Notes under the pieces: model-generated
Seen by the model: the letters and a program-made list of their open reading frames with translations, nothing else
The model's database searches: none
What the model was told of the DNA's origin: nothing
Translations under genes and position numbers: made by a program
DNA from: Rapana venosa
Lineage: Eukaryota; Mollusca; Gastropoda; Neogastropoda; Muricidae
Length of the DNA: 64,000 nucleotides
Direction of reading: 5' to 3'
Assembly: GCA_028751875.1 (NCBI GenBank)
Contig: CM054154.1
Coordinates: forward strand, 56,113,679 to 56,177,678
In this document: piece after piece, positions 55,038 to 64,000 of the stretch
Numbering within the stretch: position 1 is the stretch's first letter
Layout of the letters: each line of letters starts with the position of its first letter

Positions 55038-55400
55038 TGGCTAGAGCTCCCAGGTTCACCAGTGGTGAGATTTTGCATATGCAATCGTTTCTGCCCACCT
55101 TGAAGGTAGCCCCATTCCGACTTCAGGGATGTATGCTGGGTATGTTCGTGTTTCCGTAACCTACCGAATGCTGACATGAAGTACAGGATCTTTAACATGC
55201 ATATTTAATTTGATTTTCTGCATTGTATAATACCTGATGGGATGAAGGTGGCAGTGGCAGGTCTGCACTTTAAGTTGACCTACGAAATCATAAACAATCC
55301 CCACCTTTACGCCGCTCAGATTCAAACCAACCCGTGATTTCATGGACTCATGAGATTGAAGTCGGACGGTTTTAACCACTTAGCTACGGTGGCTATGGCG
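55038..55400 (-). mobile_element. SINE C, full length, reverse orientation
   Basis: The minus strand reads from about 55400: CCATAGCCACCGTAGCTAAG and TGGTTAAAACCGTCC (head), GGGTTGGTTTGAATC (B box), TCAACTTAAAGTGCAGACCT, GTTAAAGATCCTGTACTTCA, AGGTGGGCAGAAACGATTGC, ATATGCAAAATCTCACCACT and GGTGAACCTGGGAGCTCTAG. Its 3' segment is the closest match in the window to the 46-bp minisatellite unit. Confidence 0.8.
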
Positions 55401-55405
55401 TCCAT

Positions 55406-55459
<54 letters not shown>

Positions 55460-56426
55460 CACTACCAGCAACAACAAAAACCGCACACGACAGCGCAAAA
55501 CAAATACTGCTGTGATAACTAAGGACAATGGATCTATGCAGACATTAAAGTCTACTGAAACAACTCAAACCACTCCATTTTATGTATTTTGATTACATCA
55601 GACATAAACGGAACACAAAGAGAGGTATGACGTCACTAACCCCCCTCCTGCCCACCCCCCCCCCCCCCCCCCCCAACAATGACATCAAGAGATCTGATGT
55701 ACACCCCTTGTGCACACAATCTTCTTTCATTTGGTGAACATTGAACTACAGTGGGCTCATCATTTCCGTGATCTGTGCAGTTGATTTGAATGTGTGCATC
55801 AGAAGTAATGAAAGCACAGCTGGAATCTAGGGGAAAATGAATCCGTTTTTCTTCCTGGGCCACTTGGGACCTGCCTTGTTGGGGAGTTTTCTGTTAAGCC
55901 CCTGCGTTCTTGTGTCGGGCTTCGGTGAGAGTTTAGGTTGTTGATTCTAGACTACACTACTTGATGTCTGTCAGTGTACCTGTCCTCCATCTCTCTGTCT
56001 GCCCGTCAGTCTGTCTTTTCCGTTTCCCTCTTCTTCTCCTTGTGAACCCATACCATCAAACTATTATCTCCTTGCCCTTACTTTAGCAAATCAGGTCAAG
56101 ACCATCAACTTTATTTCTTTTTTGAACGAAAACAACCCTCCCACTCCAAACCACGCGCAGCGCGTGCACACGCACACAGAGCCATGCAATTTGATTCAGA
56201 ATTTTAACACCAGCTCTCATTAGATATTACTTAACAGACTGTCTGAAAATACACCACACACACACAAACACACACTATTTGAATCTTTCTAGCCGACTGT
56301 CTTCTTTTTCTTTCTATTCTTTTTCTGTTTCCTTCTTTTCTTTTGGGCTTTTCTTTCTTGTTGTCCTCTCTGTTTTCCTTTCTTTTTTGTGCTAAGAAAT
56401 AAGTTGAGAAAAAAACAACAAACAAA
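55401..56426. other. No recognised gene; (AT)n and poly(C)
   Basis: CA/AT microsatellite at 55403-55458 and a poly(C) tract at 55655-55674. Pyrimidine-rich TTCTTTTC sequence at 56290-56390 precedes the SINE A. Open frames are short and unrecognised. Confidence 0.4.
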
Positions 56427-56563
56427 CTGGATCGGTGGTCTAGAGGTAACGCGCCTGTCTAGAAAGCGAAAAGTCCGGGTCGGAAGTGTGCGTGGTTCGT
56501 ATCCCGTCTGGGCCCGAAACTTTTCCCCCATCCATTAGACCATGAGTGGTGGTCTGGGCGCTA

Positions 56564-56594
<31 letters not shown>

Positions 56595-56812
56595 CGTGTG
56601 TTACAGAAAATTATGCAGCACACGAAAAAGAACCCACGGCAACAAGAGAGTTGTCCCTGGCAAAATTCTTAGAAAAAAGCCACTCTGATAGGGAAAGAAA
56701 TACAGTTGCAGACCAAAAAAATAGAAAAAAAGGGGTGGCGCTGCTCTTGTGGCGACGTGCTCTCCCCGGGTAGAGCAGCCCGAATTTCACGCAGAGAAAT
56801 TAAGTGGTATAA
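56427..56812 (+). mobile_element. SINE A, full length with tRNA head
   Basis: The reference SINE A copy. The head has A box TGGTCTAGAGGTAACGC and B box GTGGTTCGTATCCC. The body follows: CCATTAGACCATGAGTGGTG, GGCGCTAGTCTTTCGGATGA, GACGATAAACCGAGGTCCCG, ACCCACGGCAACAAGAGAG, TTGTCCCTGGCAAAATTCTT, TGGCGCTGCTCTTGTGGCGA and CCCGAATTTCACGCAGAGAA. It ends in AAATAAATAAATAAATAAA instead of the L2-like tail. Confidence 0.85.
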
Positions 56813-57640
56813 ATAAATAAATAAATAAACAAGCTAACAAAAAACCAACCAAAGCAAAACCAATACCAAAATAAAGCATTTAAAAAGGGGCAAGAAGTAG
56901 CACCAGCAAGACTAGCATGTAAAGAGGAGGTTCACGGTAACAAAGAGAAAAGAAAAGTTTTTATATATTGGAGAGGTATCTAGACACAAAGCCTCGACTC
57001 CCCAGTCTCATTCCCCCCCCACCCCACCCCCCAAAAAAACCACAACAAAACAAACTTATGGAGAAAGGGAAGCAACTCATTTAAACCCCTAGAAAATAGA
57101 TTTTACCTGTGTGTGTGTGTGAAAAAGTCGAAGTCAAACTTTTATTTGCAGATGGTATATTAGTTAAGCAGTGCTTTTGCTTTTCTGGATCAAGCCATCC
57201 ATCGATGAAGACCCAACGGGAGGCCTGCTCTGGCAGTGCAGAGGCCTGGTGATTCCAGCGGGCATGTGTGGTGGAGGTGGTCTGTTGATGGTACAGTCCC
57301 TGAATTGCATCGCTGCGTAGGGACTCTACTATAACCAGAACTTACTCAGCAGTCATTGTGGCGCTTCACCAGCCAAAACAAATACTCCCTTATTTGGCTC
57401 AGGGATACAGAATTGCAAAGGGCTGGTCCACACCTGTCAAAACCCTACACTGTCCTTGCTTTTTGGGGGGTGGGGGGGTTGTTTGTTCCTCAGCGAGAAC
57501 TCCAAGGTTTACCAATGGCGACATTTTGAGTATGTGATCGTTTTTGTCGACTCCGGGGCAAATTTCTTTGCTTTCCAGGTCAGACTTTGCTGGGTTTTTT
57601 TTTAATGACAGTTGAATTCTGGAAGTAATGACAATACATA
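56813..57640. other. No recognised gene; repeat fragments
   Basis: Contains the second copy of the dispersed repeat also seen at 52235-52310 (57127-57195) and a SINE C reverse fragment at 57490-57560 (AACTCCAAGGTTTACCAATG, GGCGACATTTTGAGTATG). The rest is unrecognised. Confidence 0.45.
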
Positions 57641-57658
57641 TCTCACTTCATTGCTGTT

Positions 57659-57706
<48 letters not shown>

Positions 57707-58240
57707 TGTGTGTGTGCGTGTTTCTTCATTATGTTTGCTTGTTGTTGTTGTTTCCCTATGCTTTGTTTGGTTTTGCCTGTTGTTGTTGGGTTATTTTGGG
57801 ACTTTGTTTCTTTTTGTTTCCAGGGTTTACTTGCTAGCAGGTGAATGTCTAAACTGTCCTGCCACACTCCTCCTCCTAGTCATGCTTATTTGTTTTGGTG
57901 GGTATTTTCCCATTGGGGTTCTTTTATACAAAGTATGATACTGCCTAGCATGAACAAACTTTAAAGTAAACAACAACACCCACACACACACACACACACC
58001 ACACACACACACACTGGGTTTCTCATGGCAAGATCTGATTTATTGCTAAACCTCCTAACAATTACTACACTTATCTATGTACACAAACATACTTAAATGC
58101 ACACTCAACTACACATTCCATACACAAATAAAGCCTATGCTCTCTCTCTCTTCCTCTCTCTCACACACACACATCCACATCTTTTTTTTAGTTTTTATTC
58201 ACTACTGTTATCTGACACTTTTCTGTTATTGTTTGCATTC
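57659..58240. repeat. (GT)n, (CA)n and (CT)n microsatellites with unique spacer
   Basis: GT run at 57659-57716, CA at 57976-58014, CT at 58140-58162 followed by CA. The spacer holds no recognised gene. The last bases, 58240-58250, are the left target-site copy of the chimeric SINE. Confidence 0.8.
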
Positions 58241-58250
58241 TCTTGTTTAG

Positions 58251-58551
58251 GGGGACGGGATAGCTCAGTGGTCGGAGCACTCGCTTTCCCCCAGCCAAGT
58301 TAAGCAGCGACGAGCGTGGTTACCAGTTGGATGGGTGACCGTTTGCGCGCCTTGGCTTCAGTACAGTTCCCCCAGTTCACCCAGCTGTAAATGGGTACCT
58401 GCCCTCTTTAGGGTCAGGGAAGGTAAAGCAGCGAGGGAGAGGAGATGGGCGCCGCCCTCAATATGCTGGCCCCTAGAGAAGTGAGGTCTCTGACGCCTCG
58501 CTCCCCTACGACCTTATAGGTTATGGGACTCCTTTACCTTTACCTTTACTA
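58251..58551 (+). mobile_element. Complete SINE with chimeric tRNA/5S rRNA head
   Basis: The element opens GGGACGGGATAGCTCAGTGG, a tRNA A-box region (58261-58280). Then come CCAAGTTAAGCAGCGACG and TGGTTACCAGTTGGATGGG with GTGACC (58293-58340), which match the A-box-like, intermediate and C-box parts of the 5S rRNA internal promoter (established knowledge of 5S genes). A body of about 170 bp follows and ends in a TTTACC repeat (58531-58551). CTCTTGTTTAG is perfectly duplicated at 58240-58250 and 58552-58562, so both ends are defined. The pol III promoter is inferred from these boxes. Confidence 0.85.
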
Positions 58552-58599
58552 CTCTTGTTTAGATTACTTTTCCCCGTCTAAAATCACTAAATGTGAATA

Positions 58600-58800
58600 G
58601 ACGGGAAACTGAAGATATCTCATCCACACACACTCATACACACACACACACACACATCCACACATACATCCACAGACACACACATCCACACACAAACAGA
58701 CACATTCCATACACAAATGTAAGCCTATGCTCTCTCTCTCACTCACACATCCACACACACACACACAGACACACACAGACACACACAGACTACAGCTGTC
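58600..58800. repeat. (CA)n-rich tract
   Basis: CACACA, CATCCACA and CAGACACA repeats at 58623-58795 interspersed with CTCTCT at 58730-58742. No gene. Confidence 0.85.
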
Positions 58801-58920
58801 CCGCCAAAGCTGCAGTGGTCAGAAGATGGTCAACAGCAGCAGCGAAATCAGCGGCCAGGTGGAAGGGAGGGGGAGTGATGGTGCCTTCGTCCCCCGCCCG
58901 ATACTTTCCTGCACACAGAT

Positions 58921-58990
58921 AATAATAATAATAATAATGTATGGAATTTATATAGCGCTGAATCTTGTAAAGCAACAAATCAAAGCGCTC
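58921..58990 (-). repeat. Solo L2-like tail
   Basis: The minus strand reads GAGCGCTTTGATTTGTTGCT, AAGATTCAGCGCTATATAAA and TTCCATACATT with ATT repeats. No SINE A or B body adjoins it on the right. The empty site is not known. Confidence 0.6.
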
Positions 58991-59054
58991 AGACAATCCT
59001 TGTGCAGTTCTGCGGTCTGTCCCCTTGTACTGCTCTGGTCCATTCCTTTCCCGC

Positions 59055-59310
59055 GCGGGGAGGCCCGTCAGTTTAACTAGCATCCCCACCTTCTGGACAT
59101 TCTGTGCTAGCAATTCCCTCTTTTCTGTCCCTCTCTCTGTTTCTGCCTTGTTCCTTTTCTTCCTCCTCCTTGTCCGTTTTCTGCCATCTTGGCCCACTCT
59201 CCTGCCTTTTTCCAGAAAGCCTTAAAAGATAACACTTCTCTGCCAGGCCGAAGTCGGATGCACTGGGCCTGAACTGTCGGGTTGTTAATGGCAGTGTTCA
59301 CCAAAGCAGA
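59055..59310 (+). mobile_element. Repeat D, copy 3 (longest)
   Basis: Begins GGGAGGCCCGTCAGTTTAAC and includes AGCATCCCCACCTTCTGGAC, ATTCTGTGCTAGCAATTCCC, CTCTGTTTCTGCCTTGTTCC, CCCACTCTCCTGCCTTTTTC, AGAAAGCCTTAAAAGATAAC, CTTCTCTGCCAGGCCGAAGT and CGGATGCACTGGGCCTGAAC. It ends near GAAAGAAGAAC. No coding motif or polymerase III box was recognised. Confidence 0.65.
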
Positions 59311-59344
59311 AAGAAGAACTATAATTGTATTGTATTGTATTGTA

Positions 59345-60062
59345 CTGAAGTGTACTGTAGACCACTTTCAGTCATGGCAGATTTCTCTGAGTGAAATTTG
59401 GGCTGCTCCCCTCAGGGAGAGAGGAGGACGGGATAGCCTAGTGGTCAGAACATTGCGCTCACAACCTGATGACCCAGGTTTGATTCCCGTTCAAGGGGGA
59501 TATTTTCCCCTGGAGTTAACATCAGTGCAGACTCCACTCTCCCCAAAAGTCCTTCAGATGAGACTATAAACTGTGGCCGCGTGTGCAAACACACGCAGAA
59601 CATCTTGCGCACACGTTAAATTCTGTTCCGCTTTTTCGTAAGAGTAGGCCATTGTGTGCCGGTGGGAAGGGATGACAAAATTTACAAAACTGCATACACA
59701 CAGGGACTGGATGTAAAAAAGCACACAAGTGCTTATTCCATTATCCTCGATATAAAAGAATAAAATAGAAAACATAGAAAAAAAAGAGGATGCAGCCACA
59801 AGAGCAGTGCCACCCACTATTAAAAAACCCACTTTGCATGTGTTTTTTCATGAGAGTGGCTTTTTCTACAGAATTTTGCCAGGGACAACTTTGTCCTGTA
59901 GCCTTGGGTTCTTTTACATGCACTGAAGGTGAGCGTGAAGCTCCTGTGATCGACAGCTGTGATGGAGACGGGCGACAGCTGTGAGGGAGGGGAGTGAATG
60001 TTGCACACGGGACGACAGTTGATTGAGACGTCAAAAGGACGACCACCCAGACCACACTGCAG
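59345..60062 (-). mobile_element. SINE A, reverse, interrupted by SINE B
   Basis: The reversed SINE A end is at about 59345-59423 (CACTTTCAGTCATGGCAGAT, TTGGGCTGCTCCCCTCAGGG) and the rest at about 59785-60062 (GCCACAAGAGCAGTGCCACC, AGAATTTTGCCAGGGACAAC, ACACGGGACGACAGTTG, GACCACCCAGACCAC). SINE B occupies 59424-59770. Confidence 0.7.
59424..59770 (+). mobile_element. SINE B, full length, inserted in SINE A
   Basis: Head GGACGGGATAGCCTAGTGGT (A box) and CCAGGTTTGATTCCC (B box). The body follows: CCTGGAGTTAACATCAGTGC, GTCCTTCAGATGAGACTATA, ACATCTTGCGCACACGTTAA, AGAGTAGGCCATTGTGTGCC, ATGACAAAATTTACAAAACT and GGGACTGGATGTAAAAAAGC, then CTTATTCCATTATCCTCG. AGAGGA on both sides suggests a short target-site duplication. 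The first 15 bases resemble the start of the chimeric SINE at 58251. Confidence 0.8.
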
Positions 60063-60064
60063 CT

Positions 60065-60720
60065 GTAGCAGACAGACAGGAGAGCAGCCGGGGCTGACAC
60101 AGGGAGAGCAGCCGGGGCTGACACAGGGAGAGCAGCCAGGGCTGACACAGGGAGAGCAGCCGGGGCTGACACAGGGAGAGCAGCCAGGGCTGACACAGGG
60201 AGAGCAGCCAGGGCTGACACAGGGAGAGCAGCCGGGGCTGACACAGGGAGAGCAGCCAGGGCTGACACAGGGAGAGCAGCCGGGGCTGACACAGGGAGAG
60301 CAGCCAGGGCTGAGAACAGCCAGGGCTGACACAGGGAGAGCAGCCAGGGCTGACACAGGGAGAGCAGCCAGGGCTGAGAACAGCCAGGGCTGACACAGGG
60401 AGAGCAGCCAGGGCTGACACAGGGAGAGCAGCCAGGGCTGAGAACAGCCAGGGCTGACACAGGGAAAGCAGCCAGGGCTGAGAACAGCCAGGGCTGACAC
60501 AGGGAGAACAGCCAGGGCTGAGAACACCCAGGGCTGACACCGGGAGAGCAGCCGGGGCTGACACCGGGAGAGCAGCCGGGGCTGACACAGGGAGAGCAGC
60601 CGGGGCTGACACAGGGAGAGCAGCCAGGGCTGACACAGGGAGAGCAGCCAGGGCTGACACAGGGAGAGCAGTCAGGGCTGACACAGGGAGAGCAGTCAGG
60701 GCTGACACAGGGAGAACAGC
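60065..60720. repeat. 24-bp minisatellite with 15-bp half units
   Basis: The main unit is GCTGACACAGGGAGAGCAGC followed by CAGG or CGGG, about 25 copies. In 60305-60540 a shorter GCTGAGAACAGCCAGG unit alternates with it. It abuts the SINE A head on the left and a SINE B fragment (60765-60835) on the right. Frames of 130-350 codons are artefacts of a unit length divisible by three. Confidence 0.95.
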
Positions 60721-60764
60721 CGGGGGACAGCAGAGTGGTACAGACCATTCCACCTCCACCCCAT

Positions 60765-60985
60765 TCACGCAGAACATGAATGCACGCGCAACATCTTGCG
60801 TACAAGTCAAAATCCCCTACTGCCTTATGACAAAATTATAAAAAAAACCATGGGTGCAAAGGTATCTTGTTCAGACACCATCCCTGAAGTCGGAGTGTGG
60901 CCACCTTGATGGTGGGTAACAACGGTCACCTACACAACATCTTTCCACGGGTGGACCTTGGAGCGCTAGCTGAGGTACAAAACAC
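60765..60985 (+). mobile_element. SINE B and SINE C fragments
   Basis: 60765-60835 has SINE B words (CGCAACATCTTGCGTACAAG, TTATGACAAAATTAT). 60870-60985 has SINE C words (CCCTGAAGTCGGAGTGTGGC, CACCTTGATGGTGGGTAACA, CCACGGGTGGACCTTGGAGC, GCTAGCTGAGG). Confidence 0.6.
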
Positions 60986-61269
60986 ACAGACCTGCCAGAA
61001 AATGGTTTTTAAAACAAACACACACACACTGAGAAACAAAAAGCTATTAACACAAACACAGAGCAACACAAAAACTCACAGACACCTCAGGCCAAAAAAA
61101 AAAAAAAAAAAAAAAAAAACATCCATGGACTTTCTCGTGAAACACACTGCACATGGGAGCACCGCTTGGGAACAGAACCAGGTGATTCCAGCAACAGCCA
61201 TTCTGACATCAGGAGACACTGACACACACGGCTACACAGCGGAACACCACCTGTTTTCACACAGAACAT
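60986..61269. other. No recognised gene; poly(A) tract
   Basis: A poly(A) run of about 24 bases at 61096-61119 within otherwise unique-looking sequence. Confidence 0.4.
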
Positions 61270-64000
61270 TCCGCTTCATGCCACACGTGACACATGCACG
61301 TCCATTCCGGCTCTACGAGAACACCCACCGTACACACCACTCCATGACACCCTTCTACACACACAACCATTCCTTCTTCACACACACATCCATTCCTGCC
61401 TTCAACACACACCTGTCATTCCATCTACACAACACACACGACTCCATTCCCTCTCTTACACAACACACTCCATTCCTGCTTCTTCACACACACACTCATC
61501 ACCGCTTCACACAACACACACCCATTCCTGCTTTTCACACAACACTCCATTCGCTCTTCCACAACACATTCCACTCCATTCCTCTTCTTACACACACAAT
61601 CACTCCATTCACCTGCGTACATCAAACAACCTCCATTCCTCTATCTTACACAACAACACTCATTCATCCTTCTCTACACCAATCACACACACTCATTCCC
61701 TGCTTCTTCACACACACACACTCCATTCCTCCTCTATCACACACACACACCACCTCTTCACAACACACACCTTTCTTCTCACACACACTCATTCCTCCTC
61801 TTCCACACACACCACATCATCCTCTTCACACACCACACACACTCCATTCCCTCGCATTCTTCCACACAAACACACATTCACTCCATTCCATTCTTCTTCA
61901 CACACACACACCCATTCCCTTCTTCAACACACACACTCCATTCCCTTCTTCTTCACACACACTCCATTCCCTGCTTCTCACAACACACCATCTCCTCTTC
62001 CACTCTTCTTCACACAAACAACCACACTCCATCCCTTCTTCTTCACACACACACACATCCATTCCCTCTTCTTCACACACACAACTCCATTCCCTCTTTC
62101 ATACACACACACCACATCCATTCCTCTTCACACACACACTCCATTCCCTTCTTCACACACACACTCCATTCCCTCTCTTCTTCACACACCACTCCATTCC
62201 TCTTCTTCACACACACACACTCCATTCCCTCTTCTTCACACACACCACCACACACACTCCATTCCCTCTTCTTCACACACACACCTCCATTCCCTCTTCT
62301 TCACACACACACCATCCATTCCACCTCCTCCCTTCTCACACACACACTCCATTCCCTCCTTCTTCACACACACTCCATTCCCTCTTCTCACCACACACTC
62401 CATTCCCTCTCTTCCACACACACCACATCCCTTCTTCTTTCACACACACACTCCATTCCTTCTCTTCACACAAAACTCCATTCCTCTCTTCACACACACA
62501 CACTCCATTCCCTTCTTCTTCACACAACACTCCATTCCCTTCTTCCACACACACTCCATTCCCTTCTTCTTCACACACACACTCCATTCCCTTCTTCTTT
62601 CACACACACACCTCATCCCTCTTCACACACACACTCCATTCCCTTCTTCTCACACACACACTCCATTCCCTCTTCACACACACACTCCATTCCCTTCTTC
62701 CACACACACACACACACTCCATTCCCTTCTTCACACACACACTCCATTCCCTCTTCTTCCACACACACTCCATTCCCTCCTTCTTCACACACACCCAATC
62801 CTTCCTTCTTCTTCACACACACACACTCCATTCCCTCTTCTTCACACACACACACTCCATTCCCTTCTTCTTCACACACACACCCATTCTCTCTTCACAC
62901 ACACTCCATTCCCTTCTTCACACACACACTCCATTCCCATTTCTTCTTCACACACACACTCCATTCCCTTCTTCTTCACACACACACATCCATTCCCTTC
63001 TTCTCACACACACACTCCATTCCCTTCTTCTCACACACAACTCCACCTCTTCCCCACACTCCATTCCCTTCTTCTTCACACAACACACTCCATTCCCTTC
63101 TTCTTCACACACATCCCTTTCCACACTCCATTCCCTTCTTCTCACACACATCTCCCTTCCCTTCTTCTTCCCACACACACTCCATTCCCTTCTTCTTCAC
63201 ACACACACTCCATTCCCTTCTTCTTCATCACACACACTCCATTCCCTTCTTCTTCACACAACTCATTCTCTTCACACACACTCCATTCCCTTCTTCTTCA
63301 CACACCACTCCATTCCCTTCTTCTTCACACACACACATCCATTCCCTTCTTCTTCCACACACCTCTCCACTTCCCTTCTTCACAACACTCATCCACACAC
63401 ACACTCCATTCCCTTCTTCTTCACACACACACTCCATTCCCCTTCATCTTCTTCCACACACACACTCCATTCCTTCTTCCTTCACACACACACTCCATTC
63501 CCTTCTTCTTCACACACACACTCCATTCCCTCTTCTTCTTCACACACACACTCCATTCCCTTTTCTTCACACACACACCCATTCCCTTCTTCTTCACACA
63601 CACTCCATTCCCTTCTTCTTCCACACACCACTCCATTCCCTTCTTCTTCCCCACACACCCATTCCCTCTTCTCTTCCACACACACTCCATTCCCTTTTCT
63701 TCACACCATCCTTCTCTTCACACACACTCCATTCCTCTTCTTCACACACACACTCCATTCCCTTCTCTTCACACACACATCCTTCCCCTCTCTCTTCACA
63801 ACACTCCATTCCTTCTTCTTCACAACACACTCCATTCCCTTCTTCTTCACACACACTCCTTCCCTTCTTCTTCTTCACACACACACTCCCATTCCCTTCT
63901 TCTTCTTCACACACACACTCCATTCCCTTCTTCTTCTTCACACACACACTCCATTCCTTCTTCCTCTCTTCTTCACACACACACTCCATCTCTTACCCTC
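61270..64000. repeat. Satellite-like array of about 26-28 bp units, to the window end
   Basis: The unit is CACACACACTCCATTCCC followed by TTCTTCTT on the plus strand. About 100 copies run to the last base, so the array continues outside the window. Units at 61270-62000 carry many single-base gains and losses, while those after about 62500 are more regular. Purine-rich minus-strand frames (MECVCEEEG-type) are artefacts. Confidence 0.95.

Noticed and set aside
58293..58340. 5S rRNA gene
   Set aside because: Only the internal promoter part resembles 5S; the 5' third is tRNA-like and the 3' part is unrelated. A target duplication shows it belongs to a SINE.
59741..60810. Open frames of 235-354 codons over the 24-bp minisatellite
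   Set aside because: Unit length divisible by three and absence of stops explain them. Flanking parts are SINE fragments.

Overview
This window is animal nuclear DNA. It has spliced coding exons, C2H2 zinc-finger genes, several clades of non-LTR retrotransposon, tRNA-derived SINEs, and abundant (CA)n/(GT)n microsatellites and minisatellites. The style of the SINEs and LINEs fits a mollusc, possibly a gastropod. That placement is an impression and not proven by any single feature. No prokaryotic operon, CRISPR array, rRNA gene or convincing functional tRNA gene is present.

Host genes are few. A nine-finger C2H2 protein is encoded on the minus strand at 26587-28333 in one long exon, with one apparent single-base frameshift inside finger 7. 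A four-finger C2H2 protein is encoded on the plus strand by two exons, 38530-38711 and 43320-44202. The 4.6-kb intron between them is largely tandem repeats. One of these arrays repeats the intron's own 3' splice-site sequence about 40 times up to the true acceptor.

Most of the rest is retrotransposon debris. From 300 to 10323 lies an old minus-strand LINE of the I/Nimb type (endonuclease, reverse transcriptase, RNase H, C-terminal Cys/His knuckle). Four other LINEs interrupt it: an L2/CR1-like copy (1383-2770), an RTE-like 3' end (3014-3399), a 5'-inverted copy of a LINE with a C-terminal zinc finger (4475-5530), and a near-complete RTE-like element (6237-9560). A second large LINE lies at 30685-33877 with a perfect 11-bp target-site duplication. 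A second 5'-inverted copy of the zinc-finger LINE sits at 49097-50712.

Four SINE types are named here for reference. SINE A and SINE B have tRNA heads, and some copies of each end in the 3' tail of the L2-like LINE. SINE C has a tRNA head and is repeatedly the place where tandem repeats have grown. The fourth, at 58251-58551, is complete, with a chimeric tRNA plus 5S rRNA head and an 11-bp target-site duplication. A further dispersed repeat, 'D', occurs three times. Very short insertions made only of the L2-like 3' tail are also present, one with its empty site visible elsewhere in the window.

Major tandem arrays are at 19620-21815 (35/48 bp units), 22890-23290 (about 77 bp), 25745-26180 (about 77 bp), 40160-41240 (53 bp), 41287-43319 (45 bp), 45002-45812, 48300-51245 (46 bp, split by a LINE), 53540-53720, 60065-60720 (24 bp) and 61270 to the window end (about 26-28 bp). 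Long open frames across these arrays are by-products of repeat structure and are not annotated as genes.
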